A DNA stretch of 64,000 nucleotides from an uncultured Caldilineaceae bacterium (GTDB taxonomy: Bacteria; Chloroflexota; Anaerolineae; Caldilineales; Caldilineaceae), in NCBI GenBank assembly GCA_951812725.1, contig OX638330.1, forward strand, positions 3,575,405 to 3,639,404, in the 5' to 3' direction. A program made the translations under genes and the position numbers. This document shows, piece after piece, positions 44,511-53,916 of the stretch. Positions within the stretch are counted from its first letter, which is position 1, and every line of letters begins with the position of its first letter. The notes below the pieces were generated by a model that was not told the DNA's origin, searched no databases, and saw only the letters and a program-made list of their open reading frames with translations.

Positions 44511-46178
44511 ATGGCAAGGATGTCGGCGGCACAGGCATTGATCCAGTCGCTGCGGGCGCAGGGAGTGGATACGATATTTGGGATCATCTCCAGCCACACG
44601 ATGGAGATTTTCGACGCGCTCTACGACCATCAGGACGCCATCCGCTTCATCAGCGCACGCAATGAACAGGCGGCGGCGATGATGGCGGACGGGTACGCGA
44701 GGGTGACAGGCAGACCGGGCGTTTGTCTGACCAGTACCGGGCCGGGCGCGGCCAATTCGATGGGCGGCATCGGGGAGGCGTTTTCGGCCTCCTCTGCCGT
44801 TCTGACGATTACGAGTACAGCCGAGGAGCAGCTGTACGAGCGCGGCTTGGGCACGATGCACGAGACGAAGGACCAGCTGGGGATGCTTTCGACGGTGACC
44901 CAGCACAGTGTCCATGTCAGCCGACCGGAGGAGACAGCGGAACGGGTAGGGGAGGCGTTTGAGCTGTTTCACAGTCGGCGCCCGCGGCCGATCGCGATAG
45001 AGATACCGGCAGACATTCAAGGCCAGGAAGCGGAGATGACGATATCGGAGCCGGTTCGGGTTGCGGCGCCGGCGGCAGATCGGGCAGCGGTCGAGACGGC
45101 TGCGGCAATTTTATTGGCAGGCGGGCGGATGGGCGTGCTGGCGGGGACGGGCGTACACCGCTCAGGCGCGGCAGAGGCGCTTACGCGTCTGGTGGAGCGT
45201 CTTAATGTGCCGGTATTCACGACGGCAAACGGAAAGGGCGCGATCGCGGAAGATCACCCGCTGAGCCTGGGCATGTATGGCGGCGAGTCGAATTTCCCGC
45301 CAGGAGGACAAGAGGACCCGCGCCAGACACTGGCCAACAGCCTCGACGTACTCCTGGTTGTGGGATCCAGCCTTTCCTATTTCAGAGCAAAGTTGCAAGG
45401 TCTTCGTCAGCCGCCGCTACTGATTCATCTGGATATTGACTCCGAACCGATTGGCATGCTGTATTCTGCGGCGGTGCGGCTGGTTGGCGACGCGAGAACG
45501 GTGCTGGGGCAGCTAAACACGGCGCTGGCGGACAAGGCCAGTCATGGCGATTGTGGTGAAAGGAAGGAGTCAGGATTTGCAGGCGAGGTGAGGGAGGTCA
45601 GGGAGAAGATCAGAGAGTACAAGCGGCTGACGATGCCCAACGAGACGAAGATCATGGAGGCTATCCGGGCAGTGGCGGCCAGGAACGCTATCTTTGTCGG
45701 CGACGTCGGCGTCTGCAACCATCGCGGGGCCAACTACTGTCTCGACATATATGAGCAGCGGAGTTACATGATTCCTGCATGGGGCGGGCTGGGGTTTGGG
45801 TTGCCGGCCGCGGCCGGCGCGAAGGCGGGAATGCCTGAGCGGCAGGTCATTTGTATCACCGGCGACGGCGGATTCCAGTTCAATATCCAGGAACTGGGCA
45901 GTTGCGTGCAGTATGGGCTGTGGCCGGTCGTTCTGGTTTTCAATGACGATGCATGGGGGCTGCTGCGTTACTACCAGAAGAACCGAGGCGGAGGGCGCTA
46001 CATGGCCAGTGACCTGCGTAATCCGGATTTCAGGAGATTGGCTGAGGCCTACGGGGCTCGCGGAGAGCAGGTCACATCGCTGCCGGCGTTGATTCAGGCA
46101 TTGGAGCGGGCGCTGGAGGCCGAGACAGTTACGGTGATAGACGTGAAGACGCCTGACGGTTTTGCAAATTTCGGGTAG
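44511..46178 (+). CDS. ThDP-dependent enzyme, acetolactate synthase-like
   Basis: 555 residues with the three-domain ALS/POX layout. The catalytic glutamate is E52 (SARNEQAAAMMADGYAR), and the ThDP motif runs from G451 (GDGGFQFNIQELG to VFNDD). A clear FAD or regulatory-subunit feature is not seen, and no ilvN gene is near. The GGAGG ribosome binding site lies 7 bases before the ATG. Because the genes around it are catabolic, I infer cleavage of a 2-keto or diketone compound (as in IolD or oxalyl-type enzymes) rather than leucine/valine synthesis. The KARI-like genes on the opposite strand may handle related intermediates. Confidence 0.83.
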   Translation: MARMSAAQALIQSLRAQGVDTIFGIISSHTMEIFDALYDHQDAIRFISARNEQAAAMMADGYARVTGRPGVCLTSTGPGAANSMGGIGEAFSASSAVLTITSTAEEQLYERGLGTMHETKDQLGMLSTVTQHSVHVSRPEETAERVGEAFELFHSRRPRPIAIEIPADIQGQEAEMTISEPVRVAAPAADRAAVETAAAILLAGGRMGVLAGTGVHRSGAAEALTRLVERLNVPVFTTANGKGAIAEDHPLSLGMYGGESNFPPGGQEDPRQTLANSLDVLLVVGSSLSYFRAKLQGLRQPPLLIHLDIDSEPIGMLYSAAVRLVGDARTVLGQLNTALADKASHGDCGERKESGFAGEVREVREKIREYKRLTMPNETKIMEAIRAVAARNAIFVGDVGVCNHRGANYCLDIYEQRSYMIPAWGGLGFGLPAAAGAKAGMPERQVICITGDGGFQFNIQELGSCVQYGLWPVVLVFNDDAWGLLRYYQKNRGGGRYMASDLRNPDFRRLAEAYGARGEQVTSLPALIQALERALEAETVTVIDVKTPDGFANFG

Positions 46179-46267
46179 GCCGAATGTGTGGCATCGGTTG
46201 GAAAGGGAACAGGTAATCTCTTCCGACGACGTGACCCCTGCCGGATAGAGAAGGAGGATAGGCGCAG

Positions 46268-47290
46268 ATGCAAGGGAAACTGACTTGTGGTTTGATCGGC
46301 CTGTCACAGGGCTGGTATGCCGATCTGTTTGCGACGGAACTGCTGGCGATGAAGGACGTCGAGTTGGTTGGCGTTTGCGATCTTGGCAAAAGCCGGGATT
46401 ATGTTCAGGACTGTATCGGCATGGGCGCGGAGGCGTTTGCCAGCAAATTCGAAACTGTCCTTTACCATGATGCCGCCGATATGCTAGGCGAGAAACTCGA
46501 TTTCGTGGTGGTAGCAAGTGAAATAGGAGAACATTGCGAGAATAGCTGCCAAGCGTTGGAAGCGGGCGCACATGTTTTTGCATGCAAGCCATTCAGCTTT
46601 ATTGCCGACGAGGTGCGCAGGGCGATGCAGGTTGCTAAGAGCAATCAGCGGATAGTTTTGCCGGGCGTCCCTTCACGATTCGAAGACGGCATGATCGAAG
46701 CGGTGCGGCGCGTGCGGGCGGGAGATGTTGGCAGGCCGCTCACGGCGCGGGTTTTTGTCAATCATGCGGCGATGACGAGTCCACCGTGGCAGCGGGACAC
46801 GGCCAAGAGCGGTGGGCCGCTGGGCGAGTTTGGCACTTATGGATTCGATATTGTGCGTTGGGTTCTGGGCGAGGAGCCGGAGGAGGTCTTTGCCTATGGC
46901 GAGAACTTTATGCACAAGGGCCAGATCGAAAGTTGGGACAATGTGAAGGCGCTGCTCCGGTTCGACAGCGGTACGCTGGGAAGTGTACACATCTGCACTT
47001 CGATTGGCTGGGAGTACCCGTTCTTCGATCTGGAGGTGGTGGGGGAGAAGGGATGCCTACGCACCGACTATCACAACTATCCTGTGGTGACGCACGGCAA
47101 GTCGTCTGCGCAGTTGGCGCCTATCCGTTACGCGCCGATGAATCAGCGGGAGATCGACCACTTTGTCAAGGCGGTGCGGGGGGAGGAGGATCTGCGCGTC
47201 ACCCTGGAGGACGCCTATGCCGTGACCAGGATGATCGAAGCGGTACAAGACAGTCTCACTTCCCATCAACCCGTCAGAATAGAACCTTGA
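46268..47290 (+). CDS. Gfo/Idh/MocA-family oxidoreductase, copy 1
   Basis: 340 residues, AAGGAGG ribosome binding site. The NAD(P)-binding start reads GLIGLSQGWYADLF, a weak GxGxxG. The usual EKP of the family is CKPF here (around residue 116), so the catalytic lysine is kept but its partner changed. Such enzymes oxidise a ring hydroxyl of a sugar, inositol or derivative. It ends the plus-strand run (propeller proteins, racemase-type, ThDP enzyme, this gene), which converges with the minus-strand arm. Confidence 0.85.
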   Translation: MQGKLTCGLIGLSQGWYADLFATELLAMKDVELVGVCDLGKSRDYVQDCIGMGAEAFASKFETVLYHDAADMLGEKLDFVVVASEIGEHCENSCQALEAGAHVFACKPFSFIADEVRRAMQVAKSNQRIVLPGVPSRFEDGMIEAVRRVRAGDVGRPLTARVFVNHAAMTSPPWQRDTAKSGGPLGEFGTYGFDIVRWVLGEEPEEVFAYGENFMHKGQIESWDNVKALLRFDSGTLGSVHICTSIGWEYPFFDLEVVGEKGCLRTDYHNYPVVTHGKSSAQLAPIRYAPMNQREIDHFVKAVRGEEDLRVTLEDAYAVTRMIEAVQDSLTSHQPVRIEP

Positions 47291-47376
47291 GGTTTAGTGG
47301 GTCGCGCTCCGATTTCGCTTCCGTCTGTTGTCGGTCGTGCGTCCTGAGAATCAGACTTGGGGCTGCCCGGAGCCAC

Positions 47377-47394
47377 GACCGCGGCATCGCGGTC
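47377..47394. terminator. Stem-loop between convergent gene arms
   Basis: GACCGCG (47377-47383) and CGCGGTC (47388-47394) pair across a 4-base loop, with GCCCG/CGGGC able to pair outside. It lies 87 bases after the Gfo/Idh stop and before the convergent DHDPS-family gene. There is no T-run, so bidirectional termination is only possible. Confidence 0.4.
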
Positions 47395-47467
47395 CGGGCG
47401 CATCTACGAGTTGGGGACAAGATCCGGAGCAAACAGGTGATGGAACCGTCCGTTGACCCAACCCAGC

Positions 47468-48385
47468 CTATAGCCAGCCCTTTCCCTCCAAAAGGTCTGC
47501 CAGTTCCGCCATTTCACGGTCATTTAGACTGTAGTATGGTTTTCTCCTCCAGCGCTGGGCCAAGCCATTGAGTTCGAGGATGCCATGGATGACGGCGTCA
47601 AAACTACCCGGAAAACTCGCAAACAGTTCATCCCATATGGGTATATCATATTCAGCAATAATCTTGCGGATCTGGGGCAGATTATTGGCCTGAACCGCGT
47701 CCCAGAACGCGTGCGCAACCTCGGGCTTGAAAAGGATGAAGCATGACATATAGCCGTCGCAGCCGTAGGGCACGTTGTTTAGAACCTCTCGTTTCGTCCC
47801 ACTGGCAAACACTGCCCAGCGATCGTGAACCAGCAACCCCAATCTCCTGCCGAACTCGCCACATATGTCATCCTTCACCGCATAAATGCCATCCACTTCA
47901 TCCCGCAACCGCCTTAGCACTTCCAAACTCGGCGCCAGAGGACGCTGCCCGAGAAAATTAGTCACGACCATGACCGGCATATGCTCGGCGACCGCTGCAT
48001 AATGGGCGACAAGGGTATCTTCCGTGCATGAACTGGCCCAGTCCGGCGGCAGCACCATCAACATGTCCGCGCCGACCTCGCGCGCATACTTAGCAAACTC
48101 AACATCCTTGCCGGTCCACCAGATGCGATCCGCAGCCACCACCATGGCCCGTCCTGCAGTCTGTGCAACCACGACCTTCGTCAATTCGGCGACTTCCGTA
48201 TCCGTCAGAAGGGTATACAAACTGTCGCCGCTGGTCAGAATAATCGTCTTCGAACCGGCGTCTATGGTGAAATCGATGATCTGACGTATGCTTTGATAAT
48301 CAATTTCACCATTGGCGCAAAAGGGAGTATTCAAAGACATGATCGGACCGGTCAAGGCATGGCGCACCTCTTCACGACTTATCAT
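47468..48385 (-). CDS. Dihydrodipicolinate synthase-family aldolase/dehydratase
   Basis: 305 residues from the ATG at 48385, where AGAGAGG stands 7 bases upstream; the frame extends to 48487 without a better start. It has the TIM-barrel DHDPS/NAL layout with Schiff-base lysine K171 (IYAVKDDICGEF). The usual active-site tyrosine (YNxP) is replaced: the strand reads VMVVTNFLGQRPL. This argues against true dihydrodipicolinate synthase and for another aldolase or dehydratase of sugar-acid type. It ends the Opp-type import operon. Confidence 0.85.
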   Translation of the reverse strand: MISREEVRHALTGPIMSLNTPFCANGEIDYQSIRQIIDFTIDAGSKTIILTSGDSLYTLLTDTEVAELTKVVVAQTAGRAMVVAADRIWWTGKDVEFAKYAREVGADMLMVLPPDWASSCTEDTLVAHYAAVAEHMPVMVVTNFLGQRPLAPSLEVLRRLRDEVDGIYAVKDDICGEFGRRLGLLVHDRWAVFASGTKREVLNNVPYGCDGYMSCFILFKPEVAHAFWDAVQANNLPQIRKIIAEYDIPIWDELFASFPGSFDAVIHGILELNGLAQRWRRKPYYSLNDREMAELADLLEGKGWL

Positions 48386-48492
48386 TGTCGTACCTCTCTT
48401 TTCATACTCTTCACGGGTTGTACATGAAGGACGTGATGACCGTGTCTGAGCCGGAGACGGCCACTGTTGGGTTGGAATCAGACGCATGTCTG

Positions 48493-49590
48493 TCAGACAC
48501 GTTTCACCGTAATGAAGGTGCCGAGAATCTCACGCATCCAGGGGTTGTTGGCATCCGTGCGACCATAGGCCGCCAACAGAGTGTCCGGTGCAACCTCCTC
48601 GATCGCGTCGTAGTACGAGCAATCAACGTGCACCGGACCCTGGCGTAAGCAGAAGTGCCCCATCCACGTGTGCCCCATGTCCGTGCTGAAGGTGAGCCAA
48701 TCGCCCGGCCGGCCGTAGATTACGGCCAGCACGCCATTGGACATCAGGCAGGACTTCGGCATCACCCCACGGTCAGCGATCGGGTCAGCGTGGCTCCAGG
48801 TCCTGCCCTCGTCATTCGACCGGCTCATGTACAGCGACCAGTGCTCGCCCGATGCATTCCCGCCGGAGCGCATGAAGCAAAGTATCTCTCCGTTGGGCAG
48901 TTTCTGCAGATAAGGCTCACCAAAGCCATCCAGCCGCCGCGCATCCCCTTCATGCAGGTCGAACGCCACCGTCGACCGGTAGTGCCAGGTGCGTCCTCGA
49001 TCGGTAGACCGGATCACGAAAGAGCGCTCTTTCGCGTTACTGTCAGCGGCGAACTTGCCTAGCACACCGGCCAGCAAGCTGCCATCGCTTAGCGACACGA
49101 TGGCGTGATCCACGTAGCAGAACAGGGGCTGTCCGGCGCGCTCCATGTCCCGCCACAGTTTGGGAATCCCAATCAGGCGAATCGTCTCCTTCTGGTAAGT
49201 GTAACCGTTGTCCAGCGAGCGGTGCAGATAGGTCTCATGCACACCGTCCTCGACTTCCTCTAGCCAGGTCGCTTCCACCTGGATCAACTCACCGTCGGGG
49301 AACTGGTATGCGTTCCAGGAACGCCATTCCGGCGATTCGCGCCACGTATGCCCGCCATCTGTGGAGCGCCGGCAGGTCATGCCGCGATGACTGGCGGCCT
49401 CCACTTCCGGTGGGAACGCAGCAAGCACGAGTTCACCGTCTATGAGCTTATACATGTAGGCGCAGGCGCAGTTCGTCTCATGCATGGGTATGATGGTCTG
49501 TGTCTCACCGACCTGGATCTCCAGCCCCGGGAGTTGGTAGAAGCCCCGGCTGCGGTCTTCGCGTGATACTTCCTTCACCGTGCCTGTCAT
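48493..49590 (-). CDS. BNR/Asp-box repeat protein (sialidase-fold), copy 1
   Basis: 365 residues, predicted six-bladed propeller. Asp-box motifs RSTDGGHTW, RSTDRGRTW, SNDEGRTW and STDMGHTW are visible, plus a RSLDNGYTY variant. No signal peptide, so it should be cytoplasmic and act on an imported compound. Catalytic residues of sialidases (Arg triad) cannot be assigned. A paralogue of nearly the same length lies at 54748-55827. It sits between the permease genes and the DHDPS-family gene in one apparent operon. Confidence 0.82.
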   Translation of the reverse strand: MTGTVKEVSREDRSRGFYQLPGLEIQVGETQTIIPMHETNCACAYMYKLIDGELVLAAFPPEVEAASHRGMTCRRSTDGGHTWRESPEWRSWNAYQFPDGELIQVEATWLEEVEDGVHETYLHRSLDNGYTYQKETIRLIGIPKLWRDMERAGQPLFCYVDHAIVSLSDGSLLAGVLGKFAADSNAKERSFVIRSTDRGRTWHYRSTVAFDLHEGDARRLDGFGEPYLQKLPNGEILCFMRSGGNASGEHWSLYMSRSNDEGRTWSHADPIADRGVMPKSCLMSNGVLAVIYGRPGDWLTFSTDMGHTWMGHFCLRQGPVHVDCSYYDAIEEVAPDTLLAAYGRTDANNPWMREILGTFITVKRV

Positions 49591-49626
49591 TTCCTATTCC
49601 TTTCTTTGCTCCATGGCGCAAACTGA

Positions 49627-50556
49627 TCAGATACCACGATGCTTGCTACGCACATCGAGGGCGTCGCGCAGACCGTCACCCAGGAAGTTGATCGCCAGGA
49701 CTGCCAGCGTAATCGCTATCCCTGGCGGCAGCCACTGCCAGGGGAAGATGGCGAGTGCTGTGAAGTTCGCCGCGCGGCTAACCATGCCACCCCAGCTGGG
49801 TACCGGCGCCTGTACACCCAGCCCAAGATAGCTCAGGCCGGCCTCCGCGAGGATGGCGCCGGCCGTGCCCAGGGTCATCGAGACCACGACCGGGCCAACC
49901 ACGTGGGGAAAGATGTGTACCCGCATGATACGCCAATCTGTTGCGCCGACCGTGCGGGCCGCGGTGACGAATTCCGCCTCGCGCAAGGACAGCACCTGCC
50001 CCCGCACCAGCCGCGCCAGTCCCGGCCAATTGAACAGACCAATCACCAGCATGAGGGTGAAGATGCTGGGTTCCAGAACGGTGGCCAATGTGATCATGAG
50101 GATAAAGGTCGGAAACATCATGACTAGCTCTGTAAAACGCATGAGCAGATCGTCCGTGCGTCCCCCGACGTAGCCGCCCAGCCCACCAAAGATGACACCG
50201 ATGATCGTGGTGAGGGATACGGCGACGATGCCCACCGACATGGACACCCGTGCGCCATAGATGACCCGGGTAAGTACATCTCGCCCTACCTGATCCGTAC
50301 CGAAGATGTGCCGGCCAGAAGGGGGGGCATTGACTTCGCGTAAGCTGGCTTTGACAGGATCGTAAGGGGTGATGAGTGGCGCGGTCAGAGCGATCAGCAC
50401 CAGTATCAGGACGATCAGGCTACCGACCACGGCAACGCGGTGCCGAAGAAAGCGACGCAAGCTGCGCGCGAGCGGCGAGTCTACGGGCAACCGCTGTTTT
50501 GCGATATGTGGAGACGCTCTGCTACGTGTGCGCGACATCTGTCTCGTGGCTGACAC
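49627..50556 (-). CDS. Oligopeptide/nickel-type ABC permease (OppC/DppC)
   Basis: 309 residues with an N-terminal cytoplasmic stretch and six helices. The sequence HIFGTDQVGRDVLTRVIYGARVS after helix 1 is the OppC/DppC hallmark. The EAA-type loop is REAEFVTAARTVGATDWRIMRVHI. It pairs with the OppB-type gene upstream. No OppD/OppF ATPase follows; the operon goes on directly to the BNR protein gene, so ATPases must be supplied from elsewhere. Confidence 0.92.
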   Translation of the reverse strand: MSATRQMSRTRSRASPHIAKQRLPVDSPLARSLRRFLRHRVAVVGSLIVLILVLIALTAPLITPYDPVKASLREVNAPPSGRHIFGTDQVGRDVLTRVIYGARVSMSVGIVAVSLTTIIGVIFGGLGGYVGGRTDDLLMRFTELVMMFPTFILMITLATVLEPSIFTLMLVIGLFNWPGLARLVRGQVLSLREAEFVTAARTVGATDWRIMRVHIFPHVVGPVVVSMTLGTAGAILAEAGLSYLGLGVQAPVPSWGGMVSRAANFTALAIFPWQWLPPGIAITLAVLAINFLGDGLRDALDVRSKHRGI

Positions 50557-50688
50557 TGGGAGATTTGGAGGTGTTTTGTCGGGCTGGCACCTCTGGTGAA
50601 CGGCTGGATAAAGTGTGTAGGCGGGTTAAATTGACGGGCCGGTGATGGGCGGGAGGATGTGCCGCCATTCACTAACTCCGACCCGCTT

Positions 50689-51651
50689 TCAATCGTAGCG
50701 TACGCGCGGGTCCACGAAGCCATAGGCGATATCAGAGGCCAGGTTCGCGAGCATTACGATGACGGCAGAAGTCAGTGTCACCGCCATGATCACGGGGTAG
50801 TCGCGGGCCAGGAGGGCCGTATAGCCCAGGCGGCCCATCCCCGGCCACGAGAAGAGCTGCTCAAGGATGAACGATCCTCCCAACAAGCTGGGCAGGCTGA
50901 GGCCCACGAGGGTGACCACGGGCAAGAGCGCGTTTCGGAACACGTGGCGTATGATGACCCACCGTTCCGGCAGCCCCTTGCTGCGAGCCGTGGTCACGTG
51001 GTCGGCGCCCAAGGCATCCAGCACACTCGCCCGGGTGTAGCGCATGTAGCCGGCCAGACTCAGAATCACGTTGGCGAGGACCGGCAGAACCATGTGGTGC
51101 AGGAGGTCCAGGTTCAGCCCTGTTGACTGGCCCGGGGTCCACATGCCGGCCAGGGGGAACCAATCCAGCTTGACCGAAAGGAAATACATAAGCAGTATAG
51201 CGACGAAGAAGTTTGGCACCGAGATACCGAAGAAGGCCAAAAACGACAGCGTGTGGTCCAGATTGGAGTACTGCTTAAGGCCCGACACCAGGCCCAGCGC
51301 CACGCCGATCAGGATGGCCAGCACGAGGGAGGTGACCTGCAGCAAGAGGGTGGCCGGCAGGGTTTCAACAATTCTCTCCGCCACCGAGCGGCCATCCACC
51401 AGGGAGTAGCCAAGGTTTCCCCGCAGCAACTCTCTTAGCCATATCAGGTAGCGGACGTGGATGGGCTTGTTCAAACCCAGGCGCTCCCGCATCGCTTCCC
51501 GGTCGACCTGTGCGGAGGTGGGCTCCAATGGGTCGATCATCGCCGTTACCGGATCACCGGGAGCCAGGTTATACATCACGAAGACCAAGATCGTAACGCC
51601 CAGGACCATTATAGGCGTCACCAAAAGACGATGTAGGATGTATTCAGTCAT
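50689..51651 (-). CDS. Oligopeptide/nickel-type ABC permease (OppB/DppB)
   Basis: 320 residues. The N-terminus YILHRLLVTPIMVLGVTILV is typical of OppB/DppB; six helices and the EAA loop DALGADHVTTARSKGLPERWV follow. Length is normal. Together with OppC-type and the binding protein it forms a peptide-type importer, but such systems also take sugars, opines and metal chelates. Given the neighbours, a sugar-containing substrate is plausible. Confidence 0.92.
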   Translation of the reverse strand: MTEYILHRLLVTPIMVLGVTILVFVMYNLAPGDPVTAMIDPLEPTSAQVDREAMRERLGLNKPIHVRYLIWLRELLRGNLGYSLVDGRSVAERIVETLPATLLLQVTSLVLAILIGVALGLVSGLKQYSNLDHTLSFLAFFGISVPNFFVAILLMYFLSVKLDWFPLAGMWTPGQSTGLNLDLLHHMVLPVLANVILSLAGYMRYTRASVLDALGADHVTTARSKGLPERWVIIRHVFRNALLPVVTLVGLSLPSLLGGSFILEQLFSWPGMGRLGYTALLARDYPVIMAVTLTSAVIVMLANLASDIAYGFVDPRVRYD

Positions 51652-51709
51652 AACCCAGTGTCTGTTCCCTGGCCAGGGGCGTGTACACCCCGGTGGCGCC
51701 TATCACACT

Positions 51710-51745
51710 GAAAGGGCTGGGCACTGCCGCCCAGCCCCCTCTTTC
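51710..51745 (-). other. Stem-loop after the Opp-type binding protein gene
   Basis: GGGCTGGGC (51714-51722) pairs perfectly with GCCCAGCCC (51729-51737) around ACTGCC, and GAAAG/CTTTC can pair outside. It is 27-60 bases after the stop codon, in the gap before the permease gene. It probably stabilises the binding-protein mRNA or limits read-through, so that the binding protein is made in excess. Confidence 0.6.
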
Positions 51746-51771
51746 ACCCGCCACTGCAAGGGCAGACAAAC

Positions 51772-53487
51772 CTAGGTCTGTTTCAGCCAGATCTTCTCGT
51801 GGGGGACGCGGACCGATTTTGCGTAGTCTGTGCCGGGATAGATGGCCTGGACTCGCGAATTGTATATAAGCCTGCCTACCCCTCGCCAGAACGGCGCTCC
51901 GTTCAGGTTTTGGTCGACCAGCAAGGCTACTTGCTTCAACAGTTCTACACGCTTGTCGAGGTCTTGCTCCTGCATGGCGGCTGCATAAACCTCGTCCAAC
52001 TCCGGGTTACAGTAATTGTTCCAGTTGATCCCGCCCACGTCAGGGGTACCTCCACATTTGACAATACGCCAGAAGTGACCCAGGGCGCTGGAGCACCCTT
52101 GGACATTCCGGTAGATGTCAAAGTTCAGGTTGTCGAATACCTCTGGGACGAAGGCGGAGGCGTGGAACACCTTGAACTTCACCTTTAGCCCCATATTGGC
52201 CGCCAGCGCCTGGAAGGTCTCGTCGGCCACCGTGGGCTCGCCTTCCATGGCGAACTCCAGTTCGCGATCAAAGTCCCAGTTGATCTCCTCCAGAATGGCC
52301 TGGGCCTTGTCCGGATCGAACCGGTAGTCTGTCAGCCCCTCAGGCGGCTGGTTCAGGGTGCCCACGCCGATGTGACTGAACACGTAGTTGTCGCGTACGG
52401 CCAGACCGCCGGTCGTCACGGCGAGATACTCATCAATGTCTATGCCATACAGGAGCGCCTGGTGCAGTTGATGGTAGGTATCCGGGAAGCGGTTGATGTT
52501 GATGTACCACGCCCAATAACATGGGGTCGGAAAGGTCGCACTTACAAGATGATCCATCTCTTGCAGGTGCTGGAAGCTGGCCAGGTCTGGTGTGAAACCC
52601 ACGTCAAGCTCCCCCTTCTCCAGGGCGGCAACCGCAGTGTTGCCATCGAGGAAGCGGAAGATGATTCCGTCCAGAAGGGGCTTCCCCCCCCAGTAGTCGT
52701 CGTTGCGCTCCATCGCCAGGAACTGGTCGGGAACCAACTGGGTGCATTTGAAGGGTCCGGTCCCGATGGGCATGCCCGCAAAAGGCTCGTGGTCAACAAC
52801 CTTATCGAGCGGGACGTCCTCGAACACGTGCTTGGGCGTGATGTCCATTCGGGTGTTAGGGCTGGAAATGAAATCAAAGTCGGTTGCCTCCAACTCGAGG
52901 CGCACGGTGTATTCGTCAATCTTCTGGGCGCCGGTGAGATCCTCCATTGTCCCACCGTTTTCCCCCAGGTTCTTGGCCCCCTTGATCTGCGGCAGCCCGC
53001 CGCTCTGGCGTGCGACATCCCTGTGGGTGGCTGCGAACCAGCTCCACATCACGTCGTCGGCAGTGAACGGCCGGCCATCGTGCCATTTGACGTTCTGGCG
53101 CAGGTGGAACACCCATACCCGATCCGGCTCCTCAACGTCCACCTTCTCGGCCAGCTCCGGTGTGATCTTGAACTCTTTCGTCTGGGGCGTCAGGCCGTCG
53201 CCCCACTCCTGACCCCGGACAAGAGCCTGTAGCACCGGTGAGAGCACCCTATAGTGTGAAGTGCCCCGAACCTTCCAGGGTGTGAAGTTCGTGAAGCTCA
53301 ATGCCCCAGGCGCGATCGTCAAGGTCCCGCCGCTCACGGGACCGGCGGCTTCCATGGATGCGGGTTGCTGGGTCGGTTCCGGGACTGCACTCTGTGGCGC
53401 GGGGATACACGCTGCAGCAGCAATGCCAGCTGCGCCCAGGCCAGCCGCCCGCAGAAAATCACGTCTACTCACTTCTTTACGGGTCAT
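51772..53487 (-). CDS. Peptide/opine-type ABC transporter substrate-binding lipoprotein (SBP family 5)
   Basis: 571 residues from the ATG at 53487, which has AGGAGGGG 5 bases upstream. A twin-arginine signal (VSRRDFLRAAG) and lipobox (AAAAC) indicate a folded exported lipoprotein. Family 5 features include KWHDGRPFTADDVMWSW and the late AIYPGTDYAKSV. It heads the operon binding protein, OppB, OppC, BNR, DHDPS-type. A strong promoter with an overlapping palindrome lies about 90 bases upstream, which suggests tight substrate-dependent control. Confidence 0.93.
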   Translation of the reverse strand: MTRKEVSRRDFLRAAGLGAAGIAAAACIPAPQSAVPEPTQQPASMEAAGPVSGGTLTIAPGALSFTNFTPWKVRGTSHYRVLSPVLQALVRGQEWGDGLTPQTKEFKITPELAEKVDVEEPDRVWVFHLRQNVKWHDGRPFTADDVMWSWFAATHRDVARQSGGLPQIKGAKNLGENGGTMEDLTGAQKIDEYTVRLELEATDFDFISSPNTRMDITPKHVFEDVPLDKVVDHEPFAGMPIGTGPFKCTQLVPDQFLAMERNDDYWGGKPLLDGIIFRFLDGNTAVAALEKGELDVGFTPDLASFQHLQEMDHLVSATFPTPCYWAWYININRFPDTYHQLHQALLYGIDIDEYLAVTTGGLAVRDNYVFSHIGVGTLNQPPEGLTDYRFDPDKAQAILEEINWDFDRELEFAMEGEPTVADETFQALAANMGLKVKFKVFHASAFVPEVFDNLNFDIYRNVQGCSSALGHFWRIVKCGGTPDVGGINWNNYCNPELDEVYAAAMQEQDLDKRVELLKQVALLVDQNLNGAPFWRGVGRLIYNSRVQAIYPGTDYAKSVRVPHEKIWLKQT

Positions 53488-53572
53488 GGTTCCCCTCCTG
53501 ATGTAGATATTCAGTCGCGTAGACAAATCGGACTCAACTTAAGGGCAGGCCGTGTGGATGGGAATGTAACTA

Positions 53573-53587
53573 AGATATAATATATCT
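53573..53587. promoter_or_regulatory. Palindromic operator overlapping the -10 box
   Basis: AGATATA-A-TATATCT is a perfect 7+1+7 palindrome. Extended to 21 bases (53570-53590) only one position pair fails. It covers the -10 box of the promoter below, so a repressor bound here would block the Opp-type operon. The regulator is not in the window. Confidence 0.6.
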
Positions 53588-53607
53588 CAGAATACAGCCT
53601 TTGTCAA
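53579..53607 (-). promoter_or_regulatory. Promoter of the Opp-type import operon
   Basis: Minus-strand TTGACA (53607-53602), exactly 17 bases, then TATATT (53584-53579). The match to a housekeeping promoter is very good. It leaves a leader of roughly 85 bases before the ATG at 53487. Confidence 0.75.
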
Positions 53608-53616
53608 CACAGGAAA

Positions 53617-53649
53617 TTTAGTTGGGTGCATCCCAGATTCTTGGGGAGA
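53617..53649 (+). repeat. Short repeat R1 (direct orientation)
   Basis: A sequence of pattern TTTARTTGGGTG, then CCCAGA and TTGGGGA. It resembles R2 at 54242 in the same orientation and R3 at 54695 inverted. R1 and R3 could be the ends of a decayed element about 1.1 kb long. Confidence 0.5.
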
Positions 53650-53862
53650 AATGTATGGCCGGTGTTGGCTTCGGTCCGGCAAACTGACTTGGCGCGCTTT
53701 ACGCACGGCAAATTGGGATCCACGCGGGGCATTGGGCGCAAGCACGACTGGGGCAGGCGCGGAATGGAACTGTTTCGACGATGGGGAAGCGCGAACGGTT
53801 CTTACCTAGCGCCGGGGTCGCGGCGTGTGCGTGCGCGTTTGTGGGCGGTTGGAAAGGATGCC

Positions 53863-53916
53863 GACGTACAAGTGGACGTACAAGCGTTGTACAAGTGTTT
53901 ACGAGCGTTTACGAGA
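53863..53916. repeat. Short tandem repeats
   Basis: GACGTACAAG units of about 12 bases occur two and a half times (53863-53897), then TTTACGAG units of 10 bases occur twice. Noncoding; the stretch has no plausible gene. Confidence 0.55.

Noticed and set aside
53863..53916. Possible CRISPR-like array
   Set aside because: The units are only 10-12 bases with no spacers, and no cas genes are present.
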